Assembly: GCA_037954325.1 (NCBI GenBank)
Contig: JBBMNZ010000001.1
Span: 5,924,874 to 5,988,873 of the forward strand
Origin: Fistularia commersonii
Taxonomy: Eukaryota > Chordata > Actinopteri > Syngnathiformes > Fistulariidae
Direction of reading: 5' to 3'
Length of the DNA: 64,000 bases
Each line of letters starts with the position of its first letter. Positions within the stretch are counted from its first letter, which is position 1. A model generated the notes under the pieces. It was not told the origin of the DNA. It did not search any database and worked only from the letters and a program-made list of their open reading frames with translations. Below are positions 35,890-48,045 of this stretch, piece by piece. Both the position numbers and the translations under genes were made by a program.

Positions 35890-36479
35890 TTCTACAAACT
35901 GGCTCTGGACCGAGGTATCCTCGCCCTGCCTGAACTCAGTCTCGGGCCACATATTGCTGAACGGTTTACTAGATGGGGGGGATTTTCGAAGACGATAACA
36001 ATGATTGAAGTTGAAAGTGCGTTTTGCAGCGTCAACAGTAAATTTGTATTAATGAAGTCAGCATTAATTTCTTGATAAACTTCTCCTAACTATAATCCAG
36101 AGAATGCACAAGAACATTTTTCACATCATAATCACATTATTAATTCATCATTTTTTTTTCCTGAAAGTTCAAGGTTGAGTATTCTTTCGAACCTGGATGC
36201 AGACCACTGAACCAGAATCAAGCGCGAGCCGGTCACACAGAACAGACCCTGGAACCCCCCCGGGCTTCCAAAGCGCACATTTGAACTGACCGCAAACAGA
36301 GGTGGGACATGGCCACTGCGTGCACGTGACGTGGGCGGAGTGAATGCATGATATGGAAGTGATGTACGCATCGTGTATGCGTGATGTGGACGAGTTGTGT
36401 ATATTGTGATGGGTTATATATACATGTGTATGTCTGTGCTGTATATAAACAATTATAACATCATTAGAGGTTCAAAGAT

Positions 36480-37262
36480 ATTGATGTATTTTGTCTTGTA
36501 TATGGAGTTTCATATCCTTCTTCTTTCCCTCGGCTACTTCAAATCATCTGCCTCCATCTGACCCTCTTCATCTGCATCCTCTTCTCTCACACCGATTAAC
36601 TTCCCGTCCTCTTCCACTCCATCCATAGATCTCTTCTTCGGTCTTCCTCCTGGCTGGAAGTTCCAATCTCAGTCTGACTTTACCTCCACAACATTTAACG
36701 CGTTTTTTCACTCTGATGGGCTCATTCCTGAGAATCTCACCATCTTCCTCTCAGCAGCCGCCCAGCTCTGCTTCCAGTTTCAATGTCTCTTAACAAGACA
36801 TCTTGGCTGGTGTCACCAACATCCTTTACAACTTTCCTTTCTGTCTGGCTGACACTCTTTATATCACACCTGACACTTTCCTCCGCCCGTTCCAACCCGC
36901 TTGCACGTGTCCCTGCACCTCTTTTCCACACTTTGCATTACCCTGGACTGTTGACCCAAAATCCTCCATCTTATCTATCTCCACTTCCTGTCATTCACAC
37001 ATGTGTTCGGTCTTGCCGTGGTTATCTTTCTCCATCTCCATCTCCGATTTTCCTCCACTTGCTTCCAGTTCTCACTACAATACACAATGTCATCTGCAAA
37101 CTATCAAACCTCACCTGTCAGCCTGTCCATCACCATTGCAAACAAGAGGAGGCTCAGTATTGATCCCTTTCAGACTCTGCTTCCACCTTGAGCTCCTCTG
37201 TCACACCTACAGCACACCTTACCACTGTCTTAACGCTCTCCTACACATAATATTTTTTGTAT
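36480..37262 (-). mobile_element. RTE-type LINE fragment (reverse transcriptase region)
   Basis: In minus sense the sequence has the reverse-transcriptase hallmark FADDIVYC (near 37079-37102), just after a broken FAMVMDRLTGEV-like stretch. Frames are interrupted, so it is a dead fragment. It lies between eps15l1 exons 6 and 7. Confidence 0.7.
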
Positions 37263-37275
37263 GTTCATATAAATA

Positions 37276-37491
37276 CACAAGACTGTCTCAGAAAATTAGA
37301 ATAATGTGATAAAGTTCTTTATCTTCTGTAATGCATTACAAATCGACTGAAATATTGCAAGTCTTTTATTATTTTAATATTGCTGATTATGGCTTACATC
37401 TTAAGAAAAGTCAAAATATCCTATCTCAAAATATTAGACAATCATGAAAATGTCATTTTTGTTTTTTTTTTTATTTTGAGACAGTCCTGTA
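37276..37491. mobile_element. Tc1-like MITE, ACTGTCTCA family
   Basis: Left end AAGACTGTCTCAGAAAATTA; right end TATTTTGAGACAGTCCTGTA, an inverted copy. The interior shares GATAAAGTTCTTTATCTTCT with the copy at 16616. A common fish MITE type; no ORF. Confidence 0.75.
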
Positions 37492-37530
37492 AATAATGAT
37501 GTTTCTGAAGTGTGGACATTTTGTAAATAT

Positions 37531-37887
37531 ACTGCTCAAAAAAATAAAGGGAACACTTGAACAACACAATGTAACTCCAAGTCAATCACACTTCTGTGAA
37601 ATCATAGTGTCCACTCAGGAAGCAACACAGATTCATTTTGACTTGTTTTAAGGACATTACATCAAAGTTGGATCAGCCTGGAGTTTGTTTTTACACTTTA
37701 ATTTTGAGTGTGATTCCTAATCCAGACCTCCATGGGTTGATACAATTGATTTCCATTGATCATTTTTGTGTGATTTTGTTGTCAGCACATTCAACTGTGT
37801 AAAGAGCAAAGTATTTCATAAGAATATTTCATTCATTTAGATCTAGGATGTGTTTTTTAAGTGTTCCCTTTCTTTTTGAGCAGTGTA
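37531..37887 (+). mobile_element. Tc1-type MITE, 'TACTGCTCAAAAAAATAAAGG' family
   Basis: Left end ACTGCTCAAAAAAATAAAGG and right end CCCTTTCTTTTTGAGCAGT are inverted copies, flanked by TA. The right side runs into a (TA)n tract. A very common fish MITE; no ORF. Confidence 0.85.
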
Positions 37888-37959
37888 TATATATATATAT
37901 ATATACACACAAAGCATGAAATTAATGTCTAAAAAGTGTGTGTGTGTGTATGTACACAC

Positions 37960-38028
37960 CCTCACTGCCCAGTGTAGTTCGCCAGAGGTCGAGGCTGCGC
38001 TGCCTAGAGACGGGCTGCTCGTGTCCTT
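37960..38028 (-). CDS. eps15l1: eps15l1 coding exon 6 (EH1-EH2 linker)
   Basis: A 69-nt exon encoding residues 102-124, starting KDTSSPSLG and ending LHWAVR. The DTSSP and WAVR ends match the EH1-EH2 linker of the family, and the middle is Ala/Ser/Thr-rich. Acceptor TTTTAG, donor GTGTGT (weak, runs into a GT/CA stretch). It is too short for ordinary ORF detection and was found by frame and family match. Confidence 0.9.
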
Positions 38029-38119
38029 CTAAAATCAGACGTGGGGGGAGAAGCTATCTGAGAACAACTGCTTCCTGGAAAGAGAAGGATGACGACTGGA
38101 ATGATGAGCTCACACTCAC

Positions 38120-38215
38120 AAACTTTGGGGGTGGGACTGTAAGGTTGAGGCTGGACAGGTTGATTTCCTGGCCACTCTGTGCACAGGCGACCAGTCGCAG
38201 TGCAACGTAAAATCC
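38120..38215 (-). CDS. eps15l1: eps15l1 coding exon 5 (end of EH1)
   Basis: A 96-nt exon encoding residues 70-101, with GFYVALRLVACAQSG followed by the linker VPPPKF. These are hallmarks of the C-terminal part of EH1 in EPS15/EPS15L1. Acceptor CTCAG, donor GTGAGT, phase 0. Confidence 0.96.
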
Positions 38216-38300
38216 CTGAGGGGAAACACTTGCGTTACTAGAGGCTGATATGAGACATTGTGAAACAAAAAAAAAACAAAAAACAAAAGCAGTCTCCTAC

Positions 38301-38348
38301 CTGTTTGTCAAGGTAGCCTTTGCCATCTGGGTCAGCCAAATCCCAGAT
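38301..38348 (-). CDS. eps15l1: eps15l1 coding exon 4 (EH1 core, IWDLAD)
   Basis: A 48-nt exon encoding residues 54-69, IWDLADPDGKGYLDKQ. It holds the invariant EH tryptophan that packs on NPF ligands and the second EF-hand loop. Donor GTAGGA, acceptor GCAG, phase 0. It follows the giant intron that hosts the bZIP gene. Confidence 0.97.
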
Positions 38349-40644
38349 CTGCAACACAAAACCAGCCCACTGGGTCACATGACTATGATCAACCCGTGCA
38401 AACACAAAACAAATGGATTTCCTCGCCTCTTTTTTGACAAGGGAAAGAAAGAAAACCCCATCATAAAAAAAATAAAATAAAATAAAAAAAAAAACAGAAA
38501 AAAAAGGCAGCCTGGTGCCTTAAAGGCTTTAAGTGTTTTCAGACTCAGGCTGATTTAGTGAAAGTTTAATTTTACCTTCCTCATGAGCAGACCTTCCACA
38601 GCCATAAGCGTTGCGAAAAAGACCGATGGCGATGAACGTAATAATATATTTAGAACGCAAACGACTGCATAAAGCGTCGGTACTAAAACTTCCTTGGGTT
38701 GAAGCTGCTGTGAGGGGGACGCGCCGATGTCGCCGCGAACAGCCACCATGCCTGACGAGACGGTGGGGGGAGTCGTAAACGAGCTGTGATTTTGTTTCTT
38801 GTAAAGACTTTATTAGCGATGGGTGACAAAACCCGCAGTGTCATAGGAGGGGGTGTGATGTCACGTAGGGGGGAAAGGCATAGAAATCCAGCGTGCTATC
38901 TGTGATGCACTATCGATGTGCGGGTGTGGGAAAGTCCGTCTGGTCTGCGTGTCTGCCCCCCTGGGGCTCTGACGGGGTAAGTGCTGAGGTAACAAAGGGG
39001 AGGCTCTGATGTCACCACTAGGGGTGTCACGAAATCCTGTACGAAGTTGTGCATGTTACACAACCTCAATCAAAGAAGAAGAAGCAGGAGAGGATGCGCG
39101 ACAAATGCACGTGGGTAAAAGTCAAATTTCCACAGGGGAAACGTAATGGCGGTAACTCCATGGAGCGTAACTGCTGCGAAACCACTGCTGGAGAAGGACT
39201 AGTGACAGCGACCGCTATTTCTAGAGAACTTCCAAGAAAAAATATTATGGATGATGTCAGAAGTTCTGCTGTCACCTGAGTGGCGCAGGTAAAAAATTAA
39301 AACTAAAAGGCCTGCATCCACAATGCTGCCGGTGGTTTGGCAACCAGAGAGCTGCTGTGCTACACGAGGATTTTTACTTAAAGTGTGTGAGTGCAAGCAC
39401 ATGTTGGGGTTTCCATGCTGCTGTTTGTCTCATCCCTCTGTTTAAAAACAACATTAAAAAAAAAAACTCCTGTCAAAAACTCCTTAATCACACTGACTTT
39501 GTCAAATTTGGTTTGGCTGCAGCACCTTCTCAGCTGCTGGACCGTCTCCGTGTCCTCTTACAGCCCGTCCGTGTTTTGGATGCCGCATGTTTTCGTTGGA
39601 AACCCAGCAGGCGCCGGGGAGCGTTTGTGTCGTTCTCTCACGGCCGGATCGCCGCGGTTCGTCCAGGCCCGGTGGAGATCACACGACTTCTGCAGCCTAT
39701 CCTGAATACTTGACTCCGGAGAGGTAATGTCCCTCCTCTCTCCCCTCATGCCTGACATCCAAACCCCATTTACAACCTCTCTCACATCCATCAGGCTACA
39801 CGTGTGCTGTGCAGGACATAGAAATATCAGGTGACCTTCCGTGACCTTCTTCGGGGCAATAAAGCAGAGCTCGGATCCACGGCCCTCTGGCCACTTTATG
39901 AATTCCATTCTTCCTTTTCTTAACACTAAACGATCGTATCCACATTTCCACCCCGTTTTCCAAACGCACCACCGTCTGCAAATACTGACCTTCCCGTCTC
40001 CGGTGGAATATATACAAAAAATATAATTTATCATAATTGAGAGTAAGGTGGGACTAGCCGCTCCAAGGAGCCCCCTTCTCCACTAACTGCTACCTTGGCA
40101 TTTCATCCAAACACTTCTTGCATCCAAAATGTGCATGATCCATTAAAACATAACACTGGTTCCAAAGTCCTGCTTCCTTTCCAGGATTCTCTTTGATACC
40201 AGGCCCCCATAAGTACATTCATCTGTTATTACCAATCTATTTCACTGATTTATTGATGTCAGGTGAGATGATTTTAAGTCTTTTCCCGGGCTAATAATAA
40301 TTCCTTTCTTCCAGCACCCTGACATTTTCCCGGCACTCTTGATATAAAAAAAAAAAAAAAAGCTGCAGCAGCTTGTTTTGGAGTCTGAAAAATGAAATAT
40401 TTCAATAATGTACTGACTTTGGGTGTACTTTTCTCAGAGATTCTGCTTTATACTGAGGTGTAATAATTAAATTTAATTGTCCGATTAATCTGGAAAACGC
40501 AGAGATACCTTATTTTTAGACCGCGATCGAAACGGTTGCAACTTGAGTGGAATTCTATCGTTAAATGAGAAACAGTGGGTTTTTACAGGAATGTAAAACA
40601 CCCACATCTCAGACTCTGCCTGCCTGATCTGATCCTCATATTTG

Positions 40645-40679
40645 TGACGTCACGGTACTGTTTCCCCTTTGTGACATCA
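40645..40679 (+). promoter_or_regulatory. Pair of CRE-like sites upstream of the nested bZIP gene
   Basis: A perfect palindromic CRE, TGACGTCA, lies at 40645-40652, with a one-mismatch copy TGACATCA at 40672-40679. They lie in a CpG-containing stretch about 3.6 kb before the first bZIP exon found. Known: CREM carries an internal promoter with clustered CREs that drives ICER and is self-repressed. A promoter here is inference; no TATA box or start site is evident. Confidence 0.4.
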
Positions 40680-41859
40680 CAAAGACTTCACTAAGGGCTG
40701 AAGGGGGAATGAACCTCCCGCCGCCACGGCAACGCGCTCACGGCAACACGCTCACCTTACTTTACTGCTGCCGGAGCTTCCGAAGGAGCAGAGAAAACAG
40801 GACGGATTTGTTTGGATAGAGCTTAAAGTTGCAGCAAGCTATTCTTTGAAGTCTTTAATCGTGTTTTTTTTTTTTTTTCTGCTTCTTTTTAACCAGCAGG
40901 GCTGTAAAACCTGCCAACTGCTGTAAAACTTCGCAGACGGGCCACGAGGCGCCGTGAAACCTCCATGGGGAAAGAACAGTGGCCCAAACTGCCCCAGTGT
41001 TAATCCCAATCTATGGATGCCCGGAGCCTCAAACCTCACAACGGAAGAGTTTTATTTTCCGCTCTCAACAGCGTGAACTGATGTGAGTACAACCCCAATC
41101 GACCTGCAGTCAGCATATATGATGGGGATGATGTCTTAACGGATGACACTTTCGCTAAAAATGTCAATTTCAGGTCTTCAGCTCAAACAAAAATATTCTT
41201 GATAATCCTCATTCCTAGCATGCGTGGGCGGGCTGAGCAACACAAAAGTGAATATATATTAACCTTTCATTGTTTCCCCGAAGCTATCCATTTCACACAC
41301 CCCGCTCCCCAACAAAAACCCCCAACCCTGACTTTAAAATTTTTTTTTAAATGTCCCTATTTTTTCCACCCAGACTCAACTGTTTTATGGTAATTATGCA
41401 TCAGCTGGGTTTCGAGGCTTAAAAGTACCGTAAGTCACTTCCAAAGTGTCAACAGGGTGCCAAGAGGCGAACGCGCACACGGTGAATGTGTGGATTCGAA
41501 TTCAAATACGAATGACTTTAAAAGCAGGCTCGCTATTTGTGTATCACAGGGTTGTAAACTGTTTAATGATAGAAATGCGCTGCATGCAGTAGACAAAGCT
41601 GGCAGGAGTTAGTTCACCCGATTTGTTGATCACGCGAATTGTGGCAAGGAGACGGATGCTCGAGAGCCTTGTCAGGTGGTAACACGTGCCGGGGCAGTAG
41701 CTGTTTTTTAATTTCCAGTGACCTTTTTCCTGAGCGGCATTTGGCATCCAGAGTTGCCTCTCCTCCTCTGCAAAGCTCCATTCTCTGTCACTTTTCCCTC
41801 AATTGGCGTTTTCAGAATAGTATTTTGATTTCTATTTTTTCTATTTTATATTTCTAAAG

Positions 41860-42560
41860 CAGGGGTCAGGAACCTTTTTGACTGGCAGAGCCATAAAGGC
41901 TAAATATTTCTAAATATATTTCATTGAGAGCCGTATAGTATTTTTAACATATAATAAATTAAATATGTCTTACTTTTTTTTTTTTTGAACATTTATGAGA
42001 ACAGGTGCCTTAACTGAGCCACACACATTCTTACAAAACCTCATAACAAGATACACTTTATACAATATTCTTTATAGGTCACTTATTTCCTCACTAGCAA
42101 GCGAAAAATAAAATAAAACTAAAAAAAAAAAAAAAAAATCTTAACTCAGTCAAATAGAGATAATATCTTCAACTCTCCAAATGTTTTTTAATGGGTGCCC
42201 ATTTGTCAAGATATAGGTCTGTCTGAAGTCGTAAGTTTGCTGTTATGCGTTCCATGCAGTTTACATCCTTAAGCCTCTGACACCACTGGTCCAGGGTAGG
42301 TGGGTGGGGTTTGAGCCAGTTTACTGTGATCATTTTATGTGCAATTAATAGAACTCTAAGCGAAAACACCTGTTTTTTCCTTAAATCGCTTGTTGATGCT
42401 GTACCCATAATAAATAGCTGTGGATCAATTGGTCTGTTTAATTTTAAAATCTCACTTATTTGTAAATATGTCTTACTTTTAATGCGACCTCTGGTGCCGC
42501 ATGGATTTGTTCGAAGTGCCGCTTTATATTTGACCGTTTCATCAATGCAATTTTATCATA
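41860..42560 (+). mobile_element. hAT fragment, CAGGGGTCAGGAACC type, split by a LINE
   Basis: Left end CAGGGGTCAGGAACCTTTTT followed by GGCAGAGCCATAAAGGC, typical of fish hAT elements. The sequence resumes after the LINE insertion (42481 onward, GCGACCTCTGGTGCCGC). The right inverted end was not found, so the right border is approximate. Confidence 0.65.
41978..42463 (-). mobile_element. 5'-truncated L1-type LINE with 17-bp target duplication
   Basis: Flanked by the identical 17-mer AAATATGTCTTACTTTT at 41961-41977 and 42464-42480. On the minus strand it ends in a poly-A (T run at about 41975-41986). A minus-strand frame (42400-42169) reads LIAHKMITVNWLKPHPPTLD, resembling the C-terminus of L1-clade reverse transcriptase proteins. 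Classic target-primed insertion. Confidence 0.85.
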
Positions 42561-44214
42561 GCATATTAAACACACCGCAGATCCAAATGCAAATTCCTTT
42601 GTCCTTTGTTTCTTTTTTCGCCATCTTTTCCGTTACAAGAATAAACTAGTTGGCTATCTGATGAAATTGATTTCTTCACCTTTACAATGACCCGGACGTG
42701 CGCGGAAGCCATTGTGTCCCGACCCGACCAACGGGTGACCTGTGAAATTTACCTTCAAATCTAATTTCTGTTTACTTTAAAATGACACAGTATAATGAAG
42801 AAATATCACAAGTATTTTAAAATAAGTTCCAAACTGATGTGGCTCATAGTGGCGCGCGCGCAGTTATCGCAACATCTTCACCATGTTGGCGGGAGGAAAC
42901 CAGACGTACCAGGCTTATGAAGATTTACAGATTATGGATTGTTTTAAAGGGTCTCTTTGTTTATGTTTGTCGGCCTTCTCGACAGCCGGCAATATGTGTC
43001 CCCTCTAATCCAATAATATTTCACGTCTTCACAGAACGGCCACGCAATTTTGAGAGCCTGTGACGATGTACCCTGTTCCCAAGACCGGCAACGTCCAGAA
43101 CTGTAAGCATGCTTGGAAGCACAATATGGCAATATGACCTTCCATGTCAGTTCATTACTATCTTGCATCTAAGGATATTTTCCTTAGGGGGGGGAAGGGT
43201 TTCTTTATGAAAGCCATCTGTCTCCGCTTTGATGGTGCAACTATCACCAAATATAATATAAATATCTTCACCTGGCTCCTTTTCTGGAGTAACAAGCAGG
43301 AAACCGCCTCACTGGAAGAGGAGCAAAAAGCAAAGAAGAAATTTACGAGGGGAAAAAAAAAGAAGGGAATAATGTTTAAACCCGCCTGATGTCCATTCAG
43401 ACTCACTGCCATAACGACATTCACCACAGGGCGGCGCACTTGGCAGAGGAGCAATGCCAGGGCTTGCGTCTGTAAGAGCGGGGCCAACTCGCGTCCACTC
43501 GGTGGTGCTGGTACACCTCTGACCGGCGCTTTCCTCCCAGCGGTTAATCTCAAATTTTTCCTCATGACTTGAATTAAAAAAAAAAAAAAAAAAAAAGTAT
43601 GATATAGATCCGTGCATGGCTACAGTTGCTATGCTGCAGTGCTACATTTTATAGAAGCTGCTCTTCCAGCACCTGTCGCGGATGGATGAGGACGGCACAA
43701 CCTGACACAGCAGAGGCTTTGCAACTTGTGCTTTTGCTATATGATGATGAGGAGGCAAATCGGGTTGTGATTTCAGCGTGTGTTGGGGTGCACTCTCCTG
43801 ATTTGTCATTGCGACGTGGCATAACCAGTTGATGGAAATGTCTTTTGAAGCTCCTTGTGCACACACATTAAAAAAGGAATATACATGTGTGTGTGTGTGT
43901 GTGCCCCCGAAGATGCCACTCCAGGTAGAAGCTAGCGTAAAACACAAGGAGGAAAAAAAAAAAAAAGGATGCAAGTGTGATAGGTGGGTAGCTAGTCAGG
44001 AAGCAACACACTCTGCAGACGCCAACTGCCGTAAAACTTCAGTAGAAGTCAACATACATAGAAACACACTTGAAATAGTCAGATGGTGGAGGAAAACCGA
44101 ATTACACAATCAGCTCACCTGTCACACACGATAAGAATGACACCAGGGAGGAGATAGGCGCCATAACTTTTACCACGATGTAGTAATTTTGACTCTTATT
44201 TTTAAATCCTCCAG

Positions 44215-44379
44215 CCGGGGTTTATCAAAACGGTCGCATCAACTTCGACGCTGTGGGGACGCAAATGGCACCCTCCATTGCCATGTCAACAACGGGGCAG
44301 CAGCCACCGTCAAGCACATTTCCGGGTAACCAGGGGGTGCTCAACTGTCAGCCCAACTATTACATCCAGACACTGCAAG
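44215..44379 (+). CDS. bZIP gene, first recognised coding exon
   Basis: Acceptor CTCCAG, donor GTACCG. The frame shared with later exons reads GVYQNGRINFDAVGTQMAPS onward and ends NYYIQTLQ. An in-frame ATG lies at 44265, but the exon is open upstream of it to the acceptor, so translation may begin in an unseen upstream exon. Gln/Ser/Thr/Pro-rich, as in CREB-family activation regions. Confidence 0.72.
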
Positions 44380-45820
44380 GTACCGATGGTTTATATATTT
44401 GTACATTCAACATGCGGGAATCAAAATGCCTAATATCTCTTATGAATGTTGGGTTCCTTGAGACTTCTTCTGTTACTTTGCTCTACATGCACGGCCCAGC
44501 ACCTTTTCCCTCCACAAAAGTCTTTGTATAATATGGTCACTAGATCCGGATTCCACCGCTGTTGCTCGTAACCAGCGAAAGCAAAATGGGAGTCTTTGAT
44601 ACCGGCAACAATTTGAGGACTGGTTCCAGTTGAGAACTAGTTCCTAGTAGTCGGAGCCAAATGGGCCAGTCAGGCCCCTGTTCTCATTAATGTGTTTTTT
44701 TAATGTCACTGCCAGCAAGCTTTTTGGAGAATGCCGGTTTCAGACAAGTATGGAGACAAGGAGACTGTCCAAAACGCTTTCCTGAAAAACTGCTTGTCTT
44801 CGCCTCTGAATGATTTATCACTGTCTGAGTAGACCTATTTTTCTAAACCACAATAAAATAAAAAAATTCCAATGAAACCATTAAAATTCCAGACTTTGAA
44901 CTACAAGTTCAATATAATTTCATTTGATGTAGAAATGAATTCTTGAAAATGACAATGATGCTGAAACAATAACTTCATGTTGCTTGGGAGCAAAAGTTAT
45001 CCATTAGTGGTACATTTTCAAATGTAAACGTACCATGGCATATTGTTTATTGATATTCAGGTCAAAGGCTAATTTATTGCATGTTCAACAATCTGCTCTG
45101 TCTTAACACCATTGATTATTAACCAATAGTTCCAAAATACCAAATCATGATTAACATTAAAAGCAAATACATCAACTTGTTTAAATAAACAACATTGTTA
45201 CACCAAACGCTAGCCATTAGCCACTCCCCCATGCTTTTCACCTATTTAAGTATTAAACCATGAACACATTAACACATTTATGAAAGCACGTCTTAAAATG
45301 CTTATCACATTACCTAACTGTTGTATACTGTGTTCTTCTAACTATCATTCTAACCTGCTAGCTTCTATGTTTTTAGAGCTGTTACTGTTATTGGCGATGC
45401 CAGCAAGATTTAGTTGTTTTTATAAAGTCGATTGGTCAATTGGTGTCTGTCAAGTCACTAGCTTTGTTTTCGGATGTGGCTCAAAATCAGGGGAAAATTT
45501 GGGCAGCCCAATATTCTGGCCAGGTGTATCCTGGACCTGGATACATCACTTTAGCACATTGCTTCATGTTGTAGAAGTTGTTTCGTGGTAAAAGTATCAC
45601 CGTCAAACAACCACTCGTTGAACAATTAACCATTTAAGTTCTTTGGTCAACTAGCACTTCTACACGATGAAGTTTGGAGAAAAAATCCAACACTTCATCC
45701 TCTCAATCATTTACACCTGAGACATAATGGGCCTATGTAATCAAGCTTTGAAGCTGCATTGTTGCCATAGTTATTTCACAAGTCTTTAATGTCTCTATGT
45801 TTTTTGATTCCTTTTTCAAG

Positions 45821-45958
45821 GAGGTTCAGTCCAGTTCCTTGACAGATGGACGCAGAACGTGCAGTCGATGCCCATGACCAGCTCACAAACCCTCCGTCCT
45901 CTTCCCACTCTACCGTACTGCGAAAGCCAGCAGAGGCAGTGCAATCAAGTGTTAGCAG
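45821..45958 (+). CDS. bZIP gene, coding exon (Gln-rich)
   Basis: A 138-nt exon, acceptor TTTTTCAAG and donor GTAATA, phase 1 to phase 1. It encodes GSVQFLDRWTQNVQSMPMTS then a Pro/Gln-rich stretch ending CNQVLA. The sequence is not strongly diagnostic; it is supported by open frame, phase match on both sides and splice signals. Confidence 0.72.
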
Positions 45959-46929
45959 GTAATAGGTAACACGGTCAGGGCACACTTGCGCACCATTTTG
46001 TACTGAAAAGTCATGCACAGAAATAAGTTTTGTATCCAGATCAGCAGTCACACACTGACAGAGTGTCAATGGAATTACTGAGCGCTTGATTTTGGGTCAT
46101 AGGCTATATGAAGTTAAAACAAAAACAAAAACATCCTGTATGATTCTGGACTACAAGGTGGATAATTTAGGATTATTATTCTTTCTTTCAGACCAAACAA
46201 AACAAACAAACAAGAAGCCCTTTTTTTTTTTGTTCTTAAGAGAGGCTTGCTTTTGAAAAGTCTTATACGGAGACATCAACACATCAATATGATGACCATC
46301 CCAGATTTGGTCACAAGGAACTGTTTTAGAAACCTCAGACAACAGTTTCATTTGTTGTAGTTTCTCTGTTTTCTTAATACAAATGCATACCATACTAATC
46401 AAGATGTACACAACTCTTTAACCAGCATGCTGATGGAGGATACCACCGTGAAATTTCATTGTAATACAATTGAGATACAGAAAAAGGAACCATGCAAAGG
46501 GCATGCTAATAATGCAACCCTACTGATGCACTTCTATTGAATTTTCAAAGTAATATATCCTGCTAAAACTACCATGTGCAGTTGAATGAAGCAAATCATT
46601 TTAGGATGCTACACGCAGATCCTTGTCTGCTGTTTTAAAGAATCTAGGTTGTAATATAACCCTAAATGCAGCTACTTTTGTTAGTCCGTCGCCACATTTG
46701 ACTAACAGGTAACAACATATCAATCAACAAAAGACATTGTTATTCTAACTTTGAGGCCTGTTACCTTGGTGCTGGAATGGGTTTCAAAACTCAGTGGAGC
46801 AAATAAGGTGTGGCAAACATGAAAATCCACAAAAACAGGAGGTAAGTGGCTTTACATACATTACAGTATTATATTTATTACATGGGTTGGGATTGCGCAG
46901 GGCGGAGAGCAATCGTCATTGAAAATTAA

Positions 46930-48045
46930 ACCTCTGCAACCTCTAGTTCCGCCTCCAACCGAGCATACAAGTCATCATAAGCCCTTTGCTTTGCCTTAGC
47001 TACTTCTATCTTAAGGTTACCTTATGCTGTATCTCCCTGTACTCCTGTCTGTTCTCTTCAGTCCCCTCAGTGTCCCACTTTTTTGGTGACCACTTTCTCT
47101 GTATATACTCCTGCACTTCCTCATTCCACCACCAAGTCTCCTGATTTACTTCCCTTCCAGATGACACACCGAGTACTCTCCTACCTGTCTCCCTGATCAA
47201 ATTAGCTGTAGCTGTCAAGTCATCTGGTAGCTCTCCTTGACCACCCAGAGCCATTTTCAACTCCTCCCTGAAAAGCCTCCTCCGTTTTCGGTTTCCATCA
47301 CTTTGTTCTCTGCTCTGCCTTTGTCCTCTTGATCTTCCTTGGCACCATAGGAGTCATCCTATAAACCACCATCTATGTTTTCTGGCTACACTCTCACCTA
47401 CCACTACTTTGCAGTCACTGATCTCTTTCAGATTATCTCATCTTTACAAGATGTAGTGTACCTGCGTGCTCCTATCTCCACTCTTACAAGTTACCCTACG
47501 TTCCTGTCTTTTTTGGAAAAAAGTATTCGCTACAGCCATTTCCATCCTTTTTGTAGTCTACCACCATCCGTCCCTCTGTATTCCTATCCTGCATACAAGA
47601 CCTGCCTATCACTTCTCCATCACCTCCATTGCCTGCACCAACATGTCCACTGAAGTCTGCACCAATTACCACTCTCTCATCTCTTGGGATATTCTACATC
47701 ACTTCATCTTACTCATTCCAGAACTTCTCTTCTAACTCACATCCCACCTGTGGGGCATAGCCACCAACAACACATCTTCTCTCTCTGCTTCCGGACACGG
47801 CTTCCTCCTCTCCTTCTTCAAACCCAAAGTAGCCCAATTTCCACTGGTACACTGTAGGCTATCTGCACCAATGGCGGTCGTTGTTAACCCAGGCCTAAAC
47901 CGATCCGGTATGAGATCATTAGGTTCGATTCACATGTTTGGTTTCGGTGCAAGTTTTACGCCGGGCTTGGGGGGGGAGCTCGTGAAGACACTGGCCCGTA
48001 CCTGCATTCCCACGCGGGATTAGTATGAATAAAAGTATGAATTAT
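46930..48045 (-). mobile_element. RTE-type LINE fragment (endonuclease-RT linker and tail)
   Basis: The minus-strand frame 47260-47006 contains WWWNEEVQEYIQRK and TEENRQEYREIQHKV, characteristic of the region between endonuclease and reverse transcriptase in RTE elements, followed by AKAKQRAYDDLYARL. Frames are broken. The side near 47950 has GGTTTCGGTGCAAGTTTTAC and CCCACGCGGGATTA, typical of fish RTE/SINE sequence. Confidence 0.7.

Noticed and set aside
36803..37309. 168-residue + strand ORF
   Set aside because: It is antisense to an RTE LINE reverse-transcriptase fragment; no family match in this frame.
39558..40034. 158-residue minus-strand ORF
   Set aside because: No recognisable domain, no clear splice or promoter context; probably chance. 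Kept as unsupported.
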